A stretch of 56,453 nucleotides of DNA from Trichococcus sp. (GCA_030153215.1 JASKKA010000001.1:1-56453), one strand, 5' to 3'. Shown: positions 1-11,686, counted from the first letter of the stretch. Numbers and translations are program-made. The notes: generated from the letters alone by a model not told the origin.

Positions 1-22
1 GCAATAGGACAGATTTATCTAA

Positions 23-152
23 TTTCCGAAGGGCTTACCCGTGAAGCTGGCCATCAAATTTGATGGCATGAAACATTTTGGAAACCTGTGAAACACCTAC
101 GGTGAAGCACTTTTCAATTCGAAAAATTTTATACTTTCCTGCTATACAAAAA
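23..152. repeat. Dispersed intergenic repeat, copy 1 (~130 bp)
   Basis: Near-collinear match by eye (~90%) to 37344..37472: ttccgaagggct-acccgtgaagctggccatca...gcatgaaacatttt...gtgaaacacctacggtgaagc...ttttcaat.cgaaaaat...tactttcct.ctat. Confidence 0.85.
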
Positions 153-183
153 AGAATGGCTGTCTCCCGATGAGACAGCCACC
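149..183 (-). terminator. Intrinsic terminator of frr
   Basis: ggctgtctc-ccgat-gagacagcc hairpin at 158-180, with a T tract on the minus strand (aaaaaag on +). Confidence 0.8.
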
Positions 184-204
184 CCTTTCCAACGGAAGAA
201 ATTT

Positions 205-762
205 TTATACTTCTAAAATTTCTTTTTCTTTGTCCGCTGTTATTTTGTCGATTTCTTTGGAAGATTTGTCGGTGAATTCTTGCACTTTCTTTTCGTAAGT
301 ACGCAACTCATCTTCTGTGATTTCTTTGTTCTTTTCTGCTTTCTTCAATGCTTCGATGGCATCGCGGCGAATATTGCGGATAGAGATCTTGGCCGCTTCA
401 TTTTCTTTGCCGACGGTTTTTGCCAACTCCTTGCGTCGTTCTGAAGTCAATGGCGGAATCACCAAGCGGATGACATTTCCGTCATTTGCTGGGTTGATAC
501 CCAAGTCGCTTTGGTAAATTGCGCGTTCGATATCACCGATACTGGATTTATCGTAAGGTGTTATCAACAACATGCGTCCTTCTGGAATCGTAATGGAAGC
601 CAACTGATTCACTGGCGTACTCGCTCCGTAGTATTCCACTTCAATACGGTCCAATAAACTCGAATTGGCGCGGCCAGCCCGAATCGATCCAAGTTCGCGG
701 ATCAGAGCAGCTTCCGTTTTTTTCATTCTTTCGAGCGCATTATCCAGGATTGCTTTAACCAT
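205..762 (-). CDS. frr: Ribosome recycling factor
   Basis: 185 aa; RRF features [33 protein letters not shown] and EAIKKAEK-like C-terminus; downstream of pyrH. Confidence 0.97.
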   Translation of the reverse strand: MVKAILDNALERMKKTEAALIRELGSIRAGRANSSLLDRIEVEYYGASTPVNQLASITIPEGRMLLITPYDKSSIGDIERAIYQSDLGINPANDGNVIRLVIPPLTSERRKELAKTVGKENEAAKISIRNIRRDAIEALKKAEKNKEITEDELRTYEKKVQEFTDKSSKEIDKITADKEKEILEV

Positions 763-764
763 GA

Positions 765-1571
<807 letters not shown>

Positions 1572-1574
1572 TCA

Positions 1575-2456
1575 TTATTTTTTGACTTGGCTCATAACTT
1601 CTTCTGCAAAGTCCACAGAGCGTTTTTCGATACCTTCGCCTACAGCGTAGCGAACGAATGATTTAACAACTCCGCCTTTTGAAGCAGCGTATTGTGAAAC
1701 AGTTTGATCTGGATCTTTAACGAAAGGTTGATCGTTCAATGAAATTTCGCTCAAGAATTTGTTCAAACGGCCTACGATCATTTTTTCAACGATGTTGGCT
1801 GGTTTGCCTTCGTTCAATGCTTGTTCAGTCAGAACTTTCTTTTCATGCTCAAGTTCTTCTGCAGAAACTTCGTCGCGTGAAACATATTTAGGATTGATTG
1901 CAGCGATATGCATAGAGATATCCTTAGCAGCATCCGCATCAGAGGAACCTTCCAATACTGTCAATACAGCAATACGTCCACCTTGGTGCAGGTATGCTCC
2001 GAAAGCATCTGCATCTGTCTTTTCAACGATAGTGAAGCGACGCAAAGTAATTTTTTCGCCGATTACAGTAGTAGCGTTCAGGATAACATCGTTTAATGTA
2101 CCCTCAGCAGTTTCGATTGCTAAAGCAGCTTCCAAAGTTTCTGGTTTGTTTTTAGCGATGATTGCTGTGATATCAGCCACTAAGTTTTGGAATTTGTCGT
2201 TTTTCGCAACAAAGTCAGTTTCTGCATTGATTTCAGCGATAACAGCTGTATTTCCGTCGACATATACGTTTGCAAGTCCTTCAGCAGCGATACGGTCAGC
2301 TTTTTTAGCTGCTTTTGCCATACCATTTTCTCTTAGGTAGTCAACCGCTTTGTCCATGTCACCATCGACTTCTACTAGAGCTCTTTTAGCATCCATCATG
2401 CCTACGCCTGTCATGTCGCGCAATTCTTTAACCATTTTTGCTGTTACTTGTGCCAT
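1575..2456 (-). CDS. tsf: Elongation factor Ts
   Basis: [45 protein letters not shown]. Confidence 0.98.
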   Translation of the reverse strand: MAQVTAKMVKELRDMTGVGMMDAKRALVEVDGDMDKAVDYLRENGMAKAAKKADRIAAEGLANVYVDGNTAVIAEINAETDFVAKNDKFQNLVADITAIIAKNKPETLEAALAIETAEGTLNDVILNATTVIGEKITLRRFTIVEKTDADAFGAYLHQGGRIAVLTVLEGSSDADAAKDISMHIAAINPKYVSRDEVSAEELEHEKKVLTEQALNEGKPANIVEKMIVGRLNKFLSEISLNDQPFVKDPDQTVSQYAASKGGVVKSFVRYAVGEGIEKRSVDFAEEVMSQVKK

Positions 2457-2487
2457 TCTATGATTCCTCCTGAATATTCTTTTTCAT

Positions 2488-2565
2488 AAAAAAAACTGTC
2501 CCAAAGAGATAGAAAAGATGTCGGCTACCTAATTGGCTATATCTTTCTTCTTTTCTGAGACAGCT
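2488..2565 (-). terminator. Long imperfect hairpin/attenuator between rpsB and tsf
   Basis: gctgtctcagaaaagaagaaagat...atcttttctatctctttgggacag followed by a T run on the minus strand. Confidence 0.6.
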
Positions 2566-2591
2566 TGTTGCTTCAAACTAAATAGGAAATT

Positions 2592-3377
2592 TTATTCGTT
2601 GTCGCCTTCAACAACTTCAACGATTTCTTCTAATGAAGTTGCTTCATCAGCTTCAGCTGCAAAAGTTTCTTCAACAGAAATTTCAGCTTGATCATTTCCT
2701 TGGTTGCCTTCGATGAAAGCATCAGCCATTTTAGCAGTGATCAATTTAACTGCACGGATAGCATCATCATTTGAAGGGATCACTACGTCGATTTCATCTG
2801 GATCACAGTTAGTGTCAACCATAGCGACGATAGGAATGTTCAGTTTGTGAGCTTCTTGAACAGCGATTCTTTCTTTTCTTGGGTCAACGATGAACATTAC
2901 ATCCGGGATTCTAGGCATATCTTTGATACCGCCCAAGAATTTTTCCAAACGTTCTTGTTCTTTTTTCAAGATTGAAACTTCTTTTTTAGGAAGTAGTTCG
3001 AAAGTGCCATCTTCAGCCATAGCTTCGATTGATTTCAAACGTTTGATACGTTTTTGGATAGTATCCCAGTTAGTCAAAGTTCCACCTAACCAACGGTGAT
3101 TGACGAAGAACTGACCTGAACGGATCGCTTCATCTTTGATTGAATCTTGCGCTTGCTTTTTAGTACCTACGAATAAAGCTACGCCGCCTTCTTCTGCAAC
3201 ATTAAGCATGTATTTGTATGCTTCGTCGACTAATTTAACGGTTTTTTGCAAGTCAATGATGTAGATACCGTTTCTTTCTGTAAAGATGTATCTTTTCATT
3301 TTTGGGTTCCAACGACGAGTCTGGTGACCGAAGTGTACGCCTGCTTCCAATAATTGTTTCATTGAAATTACTGCCAT
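2592..3377 (-). CDS. rpsB: 30S ribosomal protein S2
   Basis: [46 protein letters not shown]; start trimmed to 3377 (ggagg upstream). Confidence 0.98.
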   Translation of the reverse strand: MAVISMKQLLEAGVHFGHQTRRWNPKMKRYIFTERNGIYIIDLQKTVKLVDEAYKYMLNVAEEGGVALFVGTKKQAQDSIKDEAIRSGQFFVNHRWLGGTLTNWDTIQKRIKRLKSIEAMAEDGTFELLPKKEVSILKKEQERLEKFLGGIKDMPRIPDVMFIVDPRKERIAVQEAHKLNIPIVAMVDTNCDPDEIDVVIPSNDDAIRAVKLITAKMADAFIEGNQGNDQAEISVEETFAAEADEATSLEEIVEVVEGDNE

Positions 3378-3578
3378 GTTTATTTCCTCCAAGTTTGTTT
3401 TTATTTTCCTCCCCTGATTTCTTCTACAGCAGAAACTCATCTTCCGATAAGCAACGTCCACCGTATCGATCAAGGTGTGAAATGTGGTTTTGCACCGTTG
3501 ATAATTATATCGAATTATGCTGAAAGAAGCAAGTGTTTTTTCTGAAAATGGCTGATGGCAGCATCCTCACCGGATATT

Positions 3579-6500
3579 TCAGGATTGGATCCCCAAAATC
3601 TGCTTGATATCATCGTTCGTCAGCCTTTGTCTGTTCAGCGCTTCTTCCCCTTCCGATACGATCAATTGATCAAATAACATTTTTTTGTCTTGCTGCAGTT
3701 GATTGATTTTCTCTTCAATGGTCCCCTCCGCGATAAAGCGATACACTTGCACGTTTTTCTTTTGGCCGATACGATGCGCTCGCCCTGCAGCTTGCTCTTC
3801 GACAGCCGGGTTCCACCAAAGATCGAAAAGGATCACAGTATCCGCCCCGGTCAGATTCAACCCGGTCCCTCCCGCCTTCAGGGAAATCAAGAAGACATCC
3901 GTCTGGCCTTCGTTGAATTGGTTAACCAGCGTAATCCTTTCTGCGGGAGGCGTTTTTCCGCTGAGATACAGATGAGTCAGATTTTCCTTGGCCAATTCTG
4001 CTTCGATCAGTTTCAGCATGGACGTGAACTGGGAAAAAACCAAAACGTGCTGGTTGTTTTCTTGGGCATTCTTCAATATCTCGACCAATTGCTCCAATTT
4101 GCCCGATCCGCCCTCGTAGGTTGCATCGACTAAGCGGGGATCGCAGCAAATTTGACGCAAACGGGTCAGCCCGGCTAAGATTTCCATGCGGTTCCGTTGG
4201 AAATCTTCACTGTCATAATCGGAAACTTTTTCCTGCAGTTGCTGCAGATAAGCCAAATACATGATTTTCTGGTCACGGTTCAGGCTACTGTATATATCCG
4301 CTTCCGATTTTTCAGGAAGATCGCCCAACACGTCCGCCTTCAGCCTGCGCAACATGAAGGGTTTGGCTGTTTTCGAAATGTCTTCGAGTGTCATTTTTTT
4401 GAATTCCTGCAGTTTCGGGAACAATCCAGGCAAAATCAATTGGAAAATCGCCCAAAATTCCGTCACGCTGTTCTCGATCGGCGTGCCGCTCAATGCGATA
4501 TTGACGCGGGCTTCCATCTTCGCTATGGCTCGGAACGTCTTCGTATTATAGTTGTTGACGTACTGGGATTCGTCCAGAACCATCGCATAGAAATCACATT
4601 TTTGATAGGATTCGATATCCTGACGGAAACTTTGATAGGAAGTTATCGCTATGCCGTTCTCCGGCAGCCGGGACAGCTGCTCTTCCCTCTCTTTTTTCAC
4701 ACCGCTGATGACGCTGATTTCAAGCAAGGGCGCAAATTTTTGGAATTCGTATTTCCAATTGTATATCAATGAAGCCGGCGCAATCACCAAAGCGGGTTTG
4801 CTTTCGTTTTTACCTTCTTCCACTTCGCTGAGCAAGAAAGTGATCAGCTGCAGCGTTTTTCCGAGTCCCATTTCATCTGCCAAAATACCGCCTAACCCAT
4901 AGTTGGCAAGGAATTTCAGCCATTTGAAGCCAGTCACTTGATACGGTCGTAAGTCCGCTTGCAACGTTTTCGGAAGCTCAGCCGGAAACTCGTTCGGGTG
5001 CTTGATGAAATGGTAAAGTTCATTGAGGAAATCTTGGCTGCTGACCTCAGGATTCAGATCATTGATTTCTTTTTCAAGCGTCATGCTTTTGATCATCGGC
5101 ATGGAGAGCGTCCCGTCGTGGAGTTGGGATTCATCTTTGATCAATGAGAGGAAACGATTCATCTCTCTCATTGTTTCCGTCTCCAATGACAGGATCCGGC
5201 CGTCTTCTGTCTTGTAATAGGCCTCATTTTTTTTGAGGCTGTTCAATAATCTGTCTATTTCATTTTCCGAAATGCCAGCGACATCAAAACGGATATCCAA
5301 AAAAGAATCCCTGGTTCTGCGTTGAACTGAAGTTGAAACCTCTGTGTTCTCTACGATAAGTTTCTGCAGATCCGGACTCAATACGATCTCCGCATAGCGG
5401 CGCAAAGTTGGGATTTTTCTGTAGAGAAAGCTGAATAGATCGACATCTTTCGTGGCCAGGAAGGATATTTGGTTTTCGATGATGTTGAAATCCAAATTTT
5501 CCAATACTTGCAGAATCCGCTCTTCGCCTATTGTGTCCCTGATCAGGAATTGAGACTCAGCTTTGGAACCCCGATTCTGCTGGAAGACCGTTTCCCCGTA
5601 TTTGAAGAAAATTTCGCCTTTTATACGCTTAGCCGGACCGTGGAAATGGATGGAGACAGTCAATGGCTCATCGATGATGTTACTCTCCAGTTCCTGGCTG
5701 AAATGCACCGATCCGATCTGTTTCAACAACGGGATGACATAGGTCAGCAAATCCGATACATCGGGTTCTTCGATCCCGATTACAGTTGCATCCTCGAAAC
5801 GTTTTTCAAAGAATGCGAGATACCCTAACAATTTGTGTTGCTTTACACTGAGCGGATAGACTTTGTTGCCTTCTATCAACCAGTCGTAATCCAACAGCTG
5901 AATGATATTTCCCCGCTCGATGCGAAGCTCTATTCCTTTGCCTTTCTTTCCGAGCAGAAATTGATAGCCCGGTTTATCGGGACTGATTTGCACATCCGGG
6001 TACGTCTGATCGCCGGAGATCCATTCGACCCGGCCGGTTTGGATCAGATCGGCCAAGATCGCGTGCGCTGCACTCGGCGGAAGGATCAGATAGGAATCCA
6101 ATTTTCTGGCTGTGACATTCAACAACTGCTTATTCAACGCAGCAGGTTGTTCTTCCAGTAATTTATGCAACCGGTAAATGATGTGTTGGTCCGCTTCCTC
6201 TATCTTGACGGTCCCGAAATCGATCGCATCACCGAGGCGATATTCCCATTTTTCCTGTTTGATGAATTGTTCCGTAAATTGTTCGATATTGGTGACCATG
6301 TAAGGTTTATCAACTCCTGCTCGCAAGGACAGGGCCAAAACATACTCACCGGTGTTCTGCATCAGATTGTTTGGCTTCATGCGCAAAACCTGCAACGTAT
6401 ACTGTACCTCAAAATCTGCTTGGGGGCTCAGGCTCTGGGCGCCCTTGTTTTCCTGAAAGAAAATCTGCGTCAAGTCATTCACAAATTCTTGACCGGCAGT

Positions 6501-6860
6501 TTCCGCATCCACCTGGAACTGCTCCGCGCTGCTCTCCGTCAGAATACGGGTGCCGCATTTTTCTTTCAGATACAATTCGACAGCAATCGTATGTTTGCAA
6601 TACTGATGATTTTTCCAGTATTTGCATTGACATACATCCTGTTCCCTGGCTGTCCCATCTAAGGTGACATGGTACATTTTACTGCCGAGCACTTCACAAT
6701 GCCAAACCTGGCTGTGGAAATCCGGCTGCACGGATAGCACGCGATCCTCATTCACATATTCGCGTCCCTCTTGTATCAACTTGTCGGGCATACTCCATTT
6801 CACGCTATCACTTCCTCTGCTTCTTGCTGTCCATCCTTTATTGTACTGCAATTTCATCAA
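3579..6860 (-). CDS. SWIM zinc-finger / Snf2-family DEAD-box helicase
   Basis: CQCKYWKNHQYCKHTIAVELYL (SWIM-like CxC..CxH), LADEMGLGKTLQLITFL (Walker A), VLDESQ, SGTPIENSVTEFW, QAAGRAHRIGQ; exact start uncertain. Confidence 0.9.
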   Translation of the reverse strand: MMKLQYNKGWTARSRGSDSVKWSMPDKLIQEGREYVNEDRVLSVQPDFHSQVWHCEVLGSKMYHVTLDGTAREQDVCQCKYWKNHQYCKHTIAVELYLKEKCGTRILTESSAEQFQVDAETAGQEFVNDLTQIFFQENKGAQSLSPQADFEVQYTLQVLRMKPNNLMQNTGEYVLALSLRAGVDKPYMVTNIEQFTEQFIKQEKWEYRLGDAIDFGTVKIEEADQHIIYRLHKLLEEQPAALNKQLLNVTARKLDSYLILPPSAAHAILADLIQTGRVEWISGDQTYPDVQISPDKPGYQFLLGKKGKGIELRIERGNIIQLLDYDWLIEGNKVYPLSVKQHKLLGYLAFFEKRFEDATVIGIEEPDVSDLLTYVIPLLKQIGSVHFSQELESNIIDEPLTVSIHFHGPAKRIKGEIFFKYGETVFQQNRGSKAESQFLIRDTIGEERILQVLENLDFNIIENQISFLATKDVDLFSFLYRKIPTLRRYAEIVLSPDLQKLIVENTEVSTSVQRRTRDSFLDIRFDVAGISENEIDRLLNSLKKNEAYYKTEDGRILSLETETMREMNRFLSLIKDESQLHDGTLSMPMIKSMTLEKEINDLNPEVSSQDFLNELYHFIKHPNEFPAELPKTLQADLRPYQVTGFKWLKFLANYGLGGILADEMGLGKTLQLITFLLSEVEEGKNESKPALVIAPASLIYNWKYEFQKFAPLLEISVISGVKKEREEQLSRLPENGIAITSYQSFRQDIESYQKCDFYAMVLDESQYVNNYNTKTFRAIAKMEARVNIALSGTPIENSVTEFWAIFQLILPGLFPKLQEFKKMTLEDISKTAKPFMLRRLKADVLGDLPEKSEADIYSSLNRDQKIMYLAYLQQLQEKVSDYDSEDFQRNRMEILAGLTRLRQICCDPRLVDATYEGGSGKLEQLVEILKNAQENNQHVLVFSQFTSMLKLIEAELAKENLTHLYLSGKTPPAERITLVNQFNEGQTDVFLISLKAGGTGLNLTGADTVILFDLWWNPAVEEQAAGRAHRIGQKKNVQVYRFIAEGTIEEKINQLQQDKKMLFDQLIVSEGEEALNRQRLTNDDIKQILGIQS

Positions 6861-6973
6861 AAAATATAGCTTCTTCCCCTTTGATGACGGCTGAAAAGGA
6901 ATATTTAACTTGAAATATCCGACAATCTATCCCATACTGATTATCATAATGCTTAAGCAAAAGGAGCCCTGTC

Positions 6974-7591
6974 ATGTTTTTTAAAACAGTTGTTATCATC
7001 GTGAGATTTCTGGTCCGTATCCTAAACGGCAAGACCGAGATCCAAAACAAAGAGTATATTCCGAAAGACACAGTTTTCATCCTTGCAGCACCCCATAGAA
7101 GCCTGTTGGATCCGGTTTTCATTTCCTTTGGTGTATATCCGCTTGTATTTTCATCGATGGCGAAGCAAGAACTCTTCAAGGGGAAAGTCGTGACTTGGGT
7201 GCTCACTCACATGAACGCATTCCCTGTCAATCGCGAGAACCCGGGCCCCAGTGCTCTGAAGCAACCCGTTTCGATTCTGAAAGAAGGCAAAAACAATCTG
7301 CTGATTTTCCCGACCGGATCGAGACATTCCTCTGAAATCAAAGGCGGAACCTCTTCAATAGCCAAGTTGGCCAATGTCCCGATTCTTCCAGTTGTCTATC
7401 AGGGTCCACTCACATTCAAGGAACTCCTGAAACGCAAAAAGGCGACTGTTCGCTTCGGCAAGCCTATCTATCTGCCAAAGGAAAAGCGGATTTCCAGAGA
7501 AGAGTTGGCTGCCTATGACGAATTACTCGCAACCACCTTCCGCCAGTTAGATGAAGAAATCGATCCGAATTTCGTATACGTAGCAAAATGA
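6974..7591 (+). CDS. plsC: 1-acyl-sn-glycerol-3-phosphate acyltransferase (PlsC family)
   Basis: AAPHRSLLDPVFISFG (HX4D-like), FPTGSRH; ~205 aa. Confidence 0.85.
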   Translation: MFFKTVVIIVRFLVRILNGKTEIQNKEYIPKDTVFILAAPHRSLLDPVFISFGVYPLVFSSMAKQELFKGKVVTWVLTHMNAFPVNRENPGPSALKQPVSILKEGKNNLLIFPTGSRHSSEIKGGTSSIAKLANVPILPVVYQGPLTFKELLKRKKATVRFGKPIYLPKEKRISREELAAYDELLATTFRQLDEEIDPNFVYVAK

Positions 7592-7604
7592 TTTGTACAA
7601 GCAA

Positions 7605-7646
7605 AAAAGACAACACCGGAATTTACCCGGTGCTGTCTTTTTTGCT
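7605..7646. terminator. Bidirectional intrinsic terminator
   Basis: aaaaaagacaacaccgg-aattta-cccggtgctgtctttttt between convergent genes. Confidence 0.85.
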
Positions 7647-7664
7647 TGTTTTTGTTCCGGCTAA

Positions 7665-9440
7665 TCAATCGTTCATCGACTGGAGCATGTACATGTCATA
7701 ATAGGTTCCCCGTTTGGCGATCAGTTCTTCATGTGTACCCCTTTCGATGACGCGTCCTTTGTCCAGGACAAGGATCAGATGGGCATCGCGAATAGTGGAC
7801 AAACGGTGTGCGATTGCAATCGTCGTTCTGCCTTCCCGCATCTTGCGCATGCTTTCTTGGATCAGGAGCTCAGTCTCGGTGTCGATATTCGCTGTCGCCT
7901 CGTCAAGAATAAGCACTTTCGGATCTCGCAATATCGTCCGGGCAAAGGAAATCAGTTGTCTTTCTCCGCTAGAATAGCTGGCCCCACGTTCGATCACCTT
8001 TGCATGATAGCCTCCCGGAAGCGACTCGATGAAGGAATCAGCATGCACAAACGCTGCCGCACCCTCGATGTCCCGATCGGTGTAGTCTTTGTTCATCAAA
8101 CGAATATTGCGGGAGATATCGCCGTAGAAAAGGAAGGAATCCTGCAGTACCAAGCCTATTTTCGAGCGGATTTCATCTATCGGATAAGTCTTGATTGATT
8201 TCCCGTCGATCAAAATATCGCCTTTCTCAAACTCGTAAAAACGCAGCAGCACATTGATGATGGAGCTTTTGCCGCTGCCCGTGTGTCCGACCAAGGCAAC
8301 TGTCTCGCCTGGATTGGCTGTGAAGCTGATGTCTTTGAGCACATCCTGCTTCCCGTCATAAGAGAAGGAAACATTTTTGAACTCGATTCTACCTTGGCTG
8401 ATTTCCAAATTCGAATCTTCAGGTTGGATCGGTGCCAATTCGGCGTTATCCAGCACACTCAATACCCGCGAACTGGAGACGATGCCGTCCTGAAGGGCGC
8501 TGAGGTTATCCATCATCATCCCCATCGGACGGAAAAAGTTTTGGATGTAGGTCGTGAAAGCATAGATGACCCCCAGCTCCACGACACCGTTCAGTGTCTG
8601 ATAACCAAACAACCAAAGAACAATCGCCAGCGCGATGGCCTGCAACAGATTGACGACTGGCATCAGCATCAGTGCGTTCATCTGGACCATCGCCACCCGG
8701 CCTTTGCTGTAGTCGTCGTTGATCGCATCAAATTCCGAGCGCAGCCGTTTTTCTTGCCGGAACTGTTGGATGATCGCCATACCGGAAATCGATTCATTCA
8801 ATTTCGTGTTCAGTTGGCTCAGCCTTTCGCGCATCGTTCGGTAAACGCGCGTGCTGTATTTTTGATAATACCAAATCAGACCGGCCATTATCGGCACAAA
8901 AACGATGAAAAGCAGGGAAATCTGCCTGTCCAAAGTCCACATGGCGATGAAAACAGTGACGATGCTGAAGATCCCTTCTGCCAACGCCAAAAACACATTC
9001 CAGAATTCCTTGATGGTTTCTGTATCATTGGTTACCCGCGAAACGATCGAACCGGCTGGCGTCGTATCATAGTAACGCATCCCCAATTGGTTGATCTTAC
9101 GGAAAACGGCATTGCGGATATTCTCAACGGTTTGTTCCGAGGCCATACTGAATATGTAACGTTGCAGATACGTAACCAACATCTTCAACAAGATGGAGCC
9201 CAGATAGGCCATCGCGAAAAATACGCTGATGTTGGTCGTGACATTGCCCGCAGCCAGATAATCATCCATATAAATTTGGATGATGCGCGGGGCCACCACA
9301 TTCACTAGTGATAATGCGATACTGAAAAGCAATGCGGTCAAAAATTGATAGCGGAAAGGATGGGCAAATCGGAAAATTCTTTTCGTTACCCGAAGTTGCT
9401 CTTTTAATGGGATTGTCTTAGACCATGCTGATCCACTCAT
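7665..9440 (-). CDS. ABC transporter, permease/ATP-binding (heterodimeric exporter subunit)
   Basis: 6-TM domain plus VGHTGSGKSSIINVLLRFYE, YSSGERQLISFARTILRDPKVLILDEATANID. Confidence 0.92.
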   Translation of the reverse strand: MSGSAWSKTIPLKEQLRVTKRIFRFAHPFRYQFLTALLFSIALSLVNVVAPRIIQIYMDDYLAAGNVTTNISVFFAMAYLGSILLKMLVTYLQRYIFSMASEQTVENIRNAVFRKINQLGMRYYDTTPAGSIVSRVTNDTETIKEFWNVFLALAEGIFSIVTVFIAMWTLDRQISLLFIVFVPIMAGLIWYYQKYSTRVYRTMRERLSQLNTKLNESISGMAIIQQFRQEKRLRSEFDAINDDYSKGRVAMVQMNALMLMPVVNLLQAIALAIVLWLFGYQTLNGVVELGVIYAFTTYIQNFFRPMGMMMDNLSALQDGIVSSSRVLSVLDNAELAPIQPEDSNLEISQGRIEFKNVSFSYDGKQDVLKDISFTANPGETVALVGHTGSGKSSIINVLLRFYEFEKGDILIDGKSIKTYPIDEIRSKIGLVLQDSFLFYGDISRNIRLMNKDYTDRDIEGAAAFVHADSFIESLPGGYHAKVIERGASYSSGERQLISFARTILRDPKVLILDEATANIDTETELLIQESMRKMREGRTTIAIAHRLSTIRDAHLILVLDKGRVIERGTHEELIAKRGTYYDMYMLQSMND

Positions 9441-11191
9441 GCTTCATCCTTCCCTTCTAATTTGGTTTCGAGTTGTTGTTTTTCGTACATCCTGCGGTAC
9501 CATCCATTCTCTTCCATCAACTCATGATGGGTTCCGCGTTCGACAATGCGCCCTTCATCCAGGACAATAATCTCATTCGCATGCATTACGCTGCTGATCC
9601 GATGGGCTGCGATGATTGTTGTCTGATTCGCTCGCTTTTCCTTAAGGCCCGTCAAGATCGCTTCTTCTGTCTTCGCATCCACCGCGGATAAGGAATCATC
9701 CAGGATGAGCAGCTCCGGTTCAGTCACCAAAGCCCGCGCAATCGCTATCCGCTGTTTTTGGCCACCAGATAAGGAAACGCCCCTTTCCCCGACCAACGTA
9801 TCATAGCCACCGGGAAAGCCCAGAATATCCTGATGAATGGCAGTCAATCGCGCAGCCTCTTCAACTTTTTGCTGGCTGATGGATGGGTCGGCAAAACGGA
9901 TATTTTCCCTGACGTCTGAAGAGAACAAGAAGTTGTCTTGGGGAACGTAGCCGATTCCGCTCAATAACGCGTCCAATGAATAGTCACGGATATCAATCCC
10001 GTTGTAATTGATGCTGCCTGCATATTGATCATACTCACGCAACAACAAACGAAAAATCGTACTTTTTCCTGCTCCGGTTCTGCCTACGATACCCAACGTC
10101 TGGCCCTTTTCCAAATGGAAGCCGACATCCTGCAGGCTGATTTCTTCGCTGTTCGGGTAACTGAAAGAAGATACCTGAAAATCCAGATCGCCTGTAACCG
10201 GAGTCCGGACGGCATTCTTTTGCTCCTGGATCGTCGATTTCTCCTTCAGAAGCTCATCGATCCTGCTGTAACTTGCACTTCCCCGTTCCAACACATTGAA
10301 TAATCTGCCAACCGCTAACATCGGCCATGCCATCATTCCGATATAACTGATGAACGAGACCAATTGACCGATGCTGATGCTGCCTTCCACTACAAATCGT
10401 CCACCAAAGATGATCGTCAACGCAAAAGAAAGTCCCAGGATAAGTTGGATTGCAGGATCGAATAAAGCATCGACCTTGTAGACAGCCTTATTTTTCGCGA
10501 CGACATCCTTCGTCATCGCTTCGAAATCATGGATGTCCTCTTCTTCTTCGCCGAAAGTTTTGATTACTTTGACGCCGGATACGCTCTCTTGCGTTTTGTC
10601 ATTCAGGTTCGAGAAAGCCGCTTGCGCCTTACGGAAACGTTTGTGCATCTTTTGTCCGAGGATTCTCGACACCAACGTCAAAGCCGGCAACGGGATCATG
10701 GCGATAAGCGTCAGACGCCAGTCGATCAAGAAAAACATCGTGAAGAGCGTGATTCCGCCTGAAGAAATCGAATCCGCCAGTGTCAATATGCCTGCACCAG
10801 CGACCATGCGGATCGCATTCAAGTCATTCGTCGCATGCGCCATCAGATCACCGGTCCGGTACTTTTGGAAGAAGACCGCATCCATTTCTGTGAAATGCTT
10901 GAACAATCGTGAACGAAGTATTTTTTCCAATTCTGCCGAGGTTCCCCAAATCTTCATCCGCCATATATAACGGAAGAGGTACTGCAGGACGCCCGCAATC
11001 AAGATGATCGCCGACCACTTCCACAAAGACGCCATGGTTAAGGTTCCCAACGCAATTTCATCGATGATGATTCCAACAACGCGCGGCGACACGACTTGCA
11101 GGATTGCGACAATGATCAGGAAAAAGACGCCAACAAAATAGGCTTTCCATTCCTGGCGGAAAAACCAACTTAATTTTTTGAAAATACTCAC
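9437..11191 (-). CDS. ABC transporter, permease/ATP-binding (second heterodimeric exporter subunit)
   Basis: VGRTGAGKSTIFRLLLREYD, VSLSGGQKQRIAIARALVTEPELLILDDSLSAVD; overlaps the partner by 4 nt; likely GTG start at VSIFKKLSW. Confidence 0.9.
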   Translation of the reverse strand: MSIFKKLSWFFRQEWKAYFVGVFFLIIVAILQVVSPRVVGIIIDEIALGTLTMASLWKWSAIILIAGVLQYLFRYIWRMKIWGTSAELEKILRSRLFKHFTEMDAVFFQKYRTGDLMAHATNDLNAIRMVAGAGILTLADSISSGGITLFTMFFLIDWRLTLIAMIPLPALTLVSRILGQKMHKRFRKAQAAFSNLNDKTQESVSGVKVIKTFGEEEEDIHDFEAMTKDVVAKNKAVYKVDALFDPAIQLILGLSFALTIIFGGRFVVEGSISIGQLVSFISYIGMMAWPMLAVGRLFNVLERGSASYSRIDELLKEKSTIQEQKNAVRTPVTGDLDFQVSSFSYPNSEEISLQDVGFHLEKGQTLGIVGRTGAGKSTIFRLLLREYDQYAGSINYNGIDIRDYSLDALLSGIGYVPQDNFLFSSDVRENIRFADPSISQQKVEEAARLTAIHQDILGFPGGYDTLVGERGVSLSGGQKQRIAIARALVTEPELLILDDSLSAVDAKTEEAILTGLKEKRANQTTIIAAHRISSVMHANEIIVLDEGRIVERGTHHELMEENGWYRRMYEKQQLETKLEGKDEA

Positions 11192-11227
11192 GTATATTAC
11201 CCCCTTCTTACTTGTATAAAGACAAAA

Positions 11228-11261
11228 TAAAAATGTGGAACCGTAGAGATCCACATTTTGT
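11228..11261 (-). terminator. Terminator downstream of yneF-like gene
   Basis: aaaatgtgga-accgtagaga-tccacatttt inverted repeat. Confidence 0.65.
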
Positions 11262-11277
11262 ATATTATTTCATTAAT

Positions 11278-11541
11278 CTACTTCTTTTTCTTTGTTGATT
11301 GTGCTTTCATAGAAGCCATGATTTGTTTAACTTTTCTCTCGGATGGTTTTTGACCCATCTGCATCATCATAGAACGCAACATTTCTTCATTGATCGGTGG
11401 ATTTTCTTCAAAATATTTTACCATATAACGTCTTGCAAGGAAAAATCCGCCAACCGCGCCTGCTACTATTCCTAAAATGACCATCATTACCCATGCTGTT
11501 GTTGACACGTATTCATCCCCCTTTCCAAAGCATTCATTCAT
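11278..11541 (-). CDS. yneF: YneF family (UPF0154) membrane protein
   Basis: AWVMMVILGIVAGAVGGFFLARRYMVKYFEENPPINEEMLRSMMMQMGQKPSERKVKQ; true start probably internal (VSTTAWVMM). Confidence 0.88.
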   Translation of the reverse strand: MNECFGKGDEYVSTTAWVMMVILGIVAGAVGGFFLARRYMVKYFEENPPINEEMLRSMMMQMGQKPSERKVKQIMASMKAQSTKKKK

Positions 11542-11672
11542 TAATTGTACTAAAGATTATGAGAAAAAGAAATAGCAATCACCGATAAATTTAGCAATTT
11601 TTCGAGAACGCTTCAACCATATCCGGTTTTGGGACAAATCTGTGCAAATTCTTGCTTCATCCCGAGAATATA

Positions 11673-11686
11673 CGAACATCTGTTTG
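11673..11686. promoter_or_regulatory. Putative LexA (SOS) box of lexA
   Basis: cgaacatctgtttg, close to the Gram-positive consensus CGAACRNRYGTTYG; overlaps a -35 TTGATA (11684-11689), 17 nt, -10 TATCCT (11707-11712). Confidence 0.75.

Noticed and set aside
8283-9308. 341-aa plus-strand ORF opposite the ABC transporter
   Set aside because: Antisense shadow ORF; the ABC transporter frame carries all conserved motifs.
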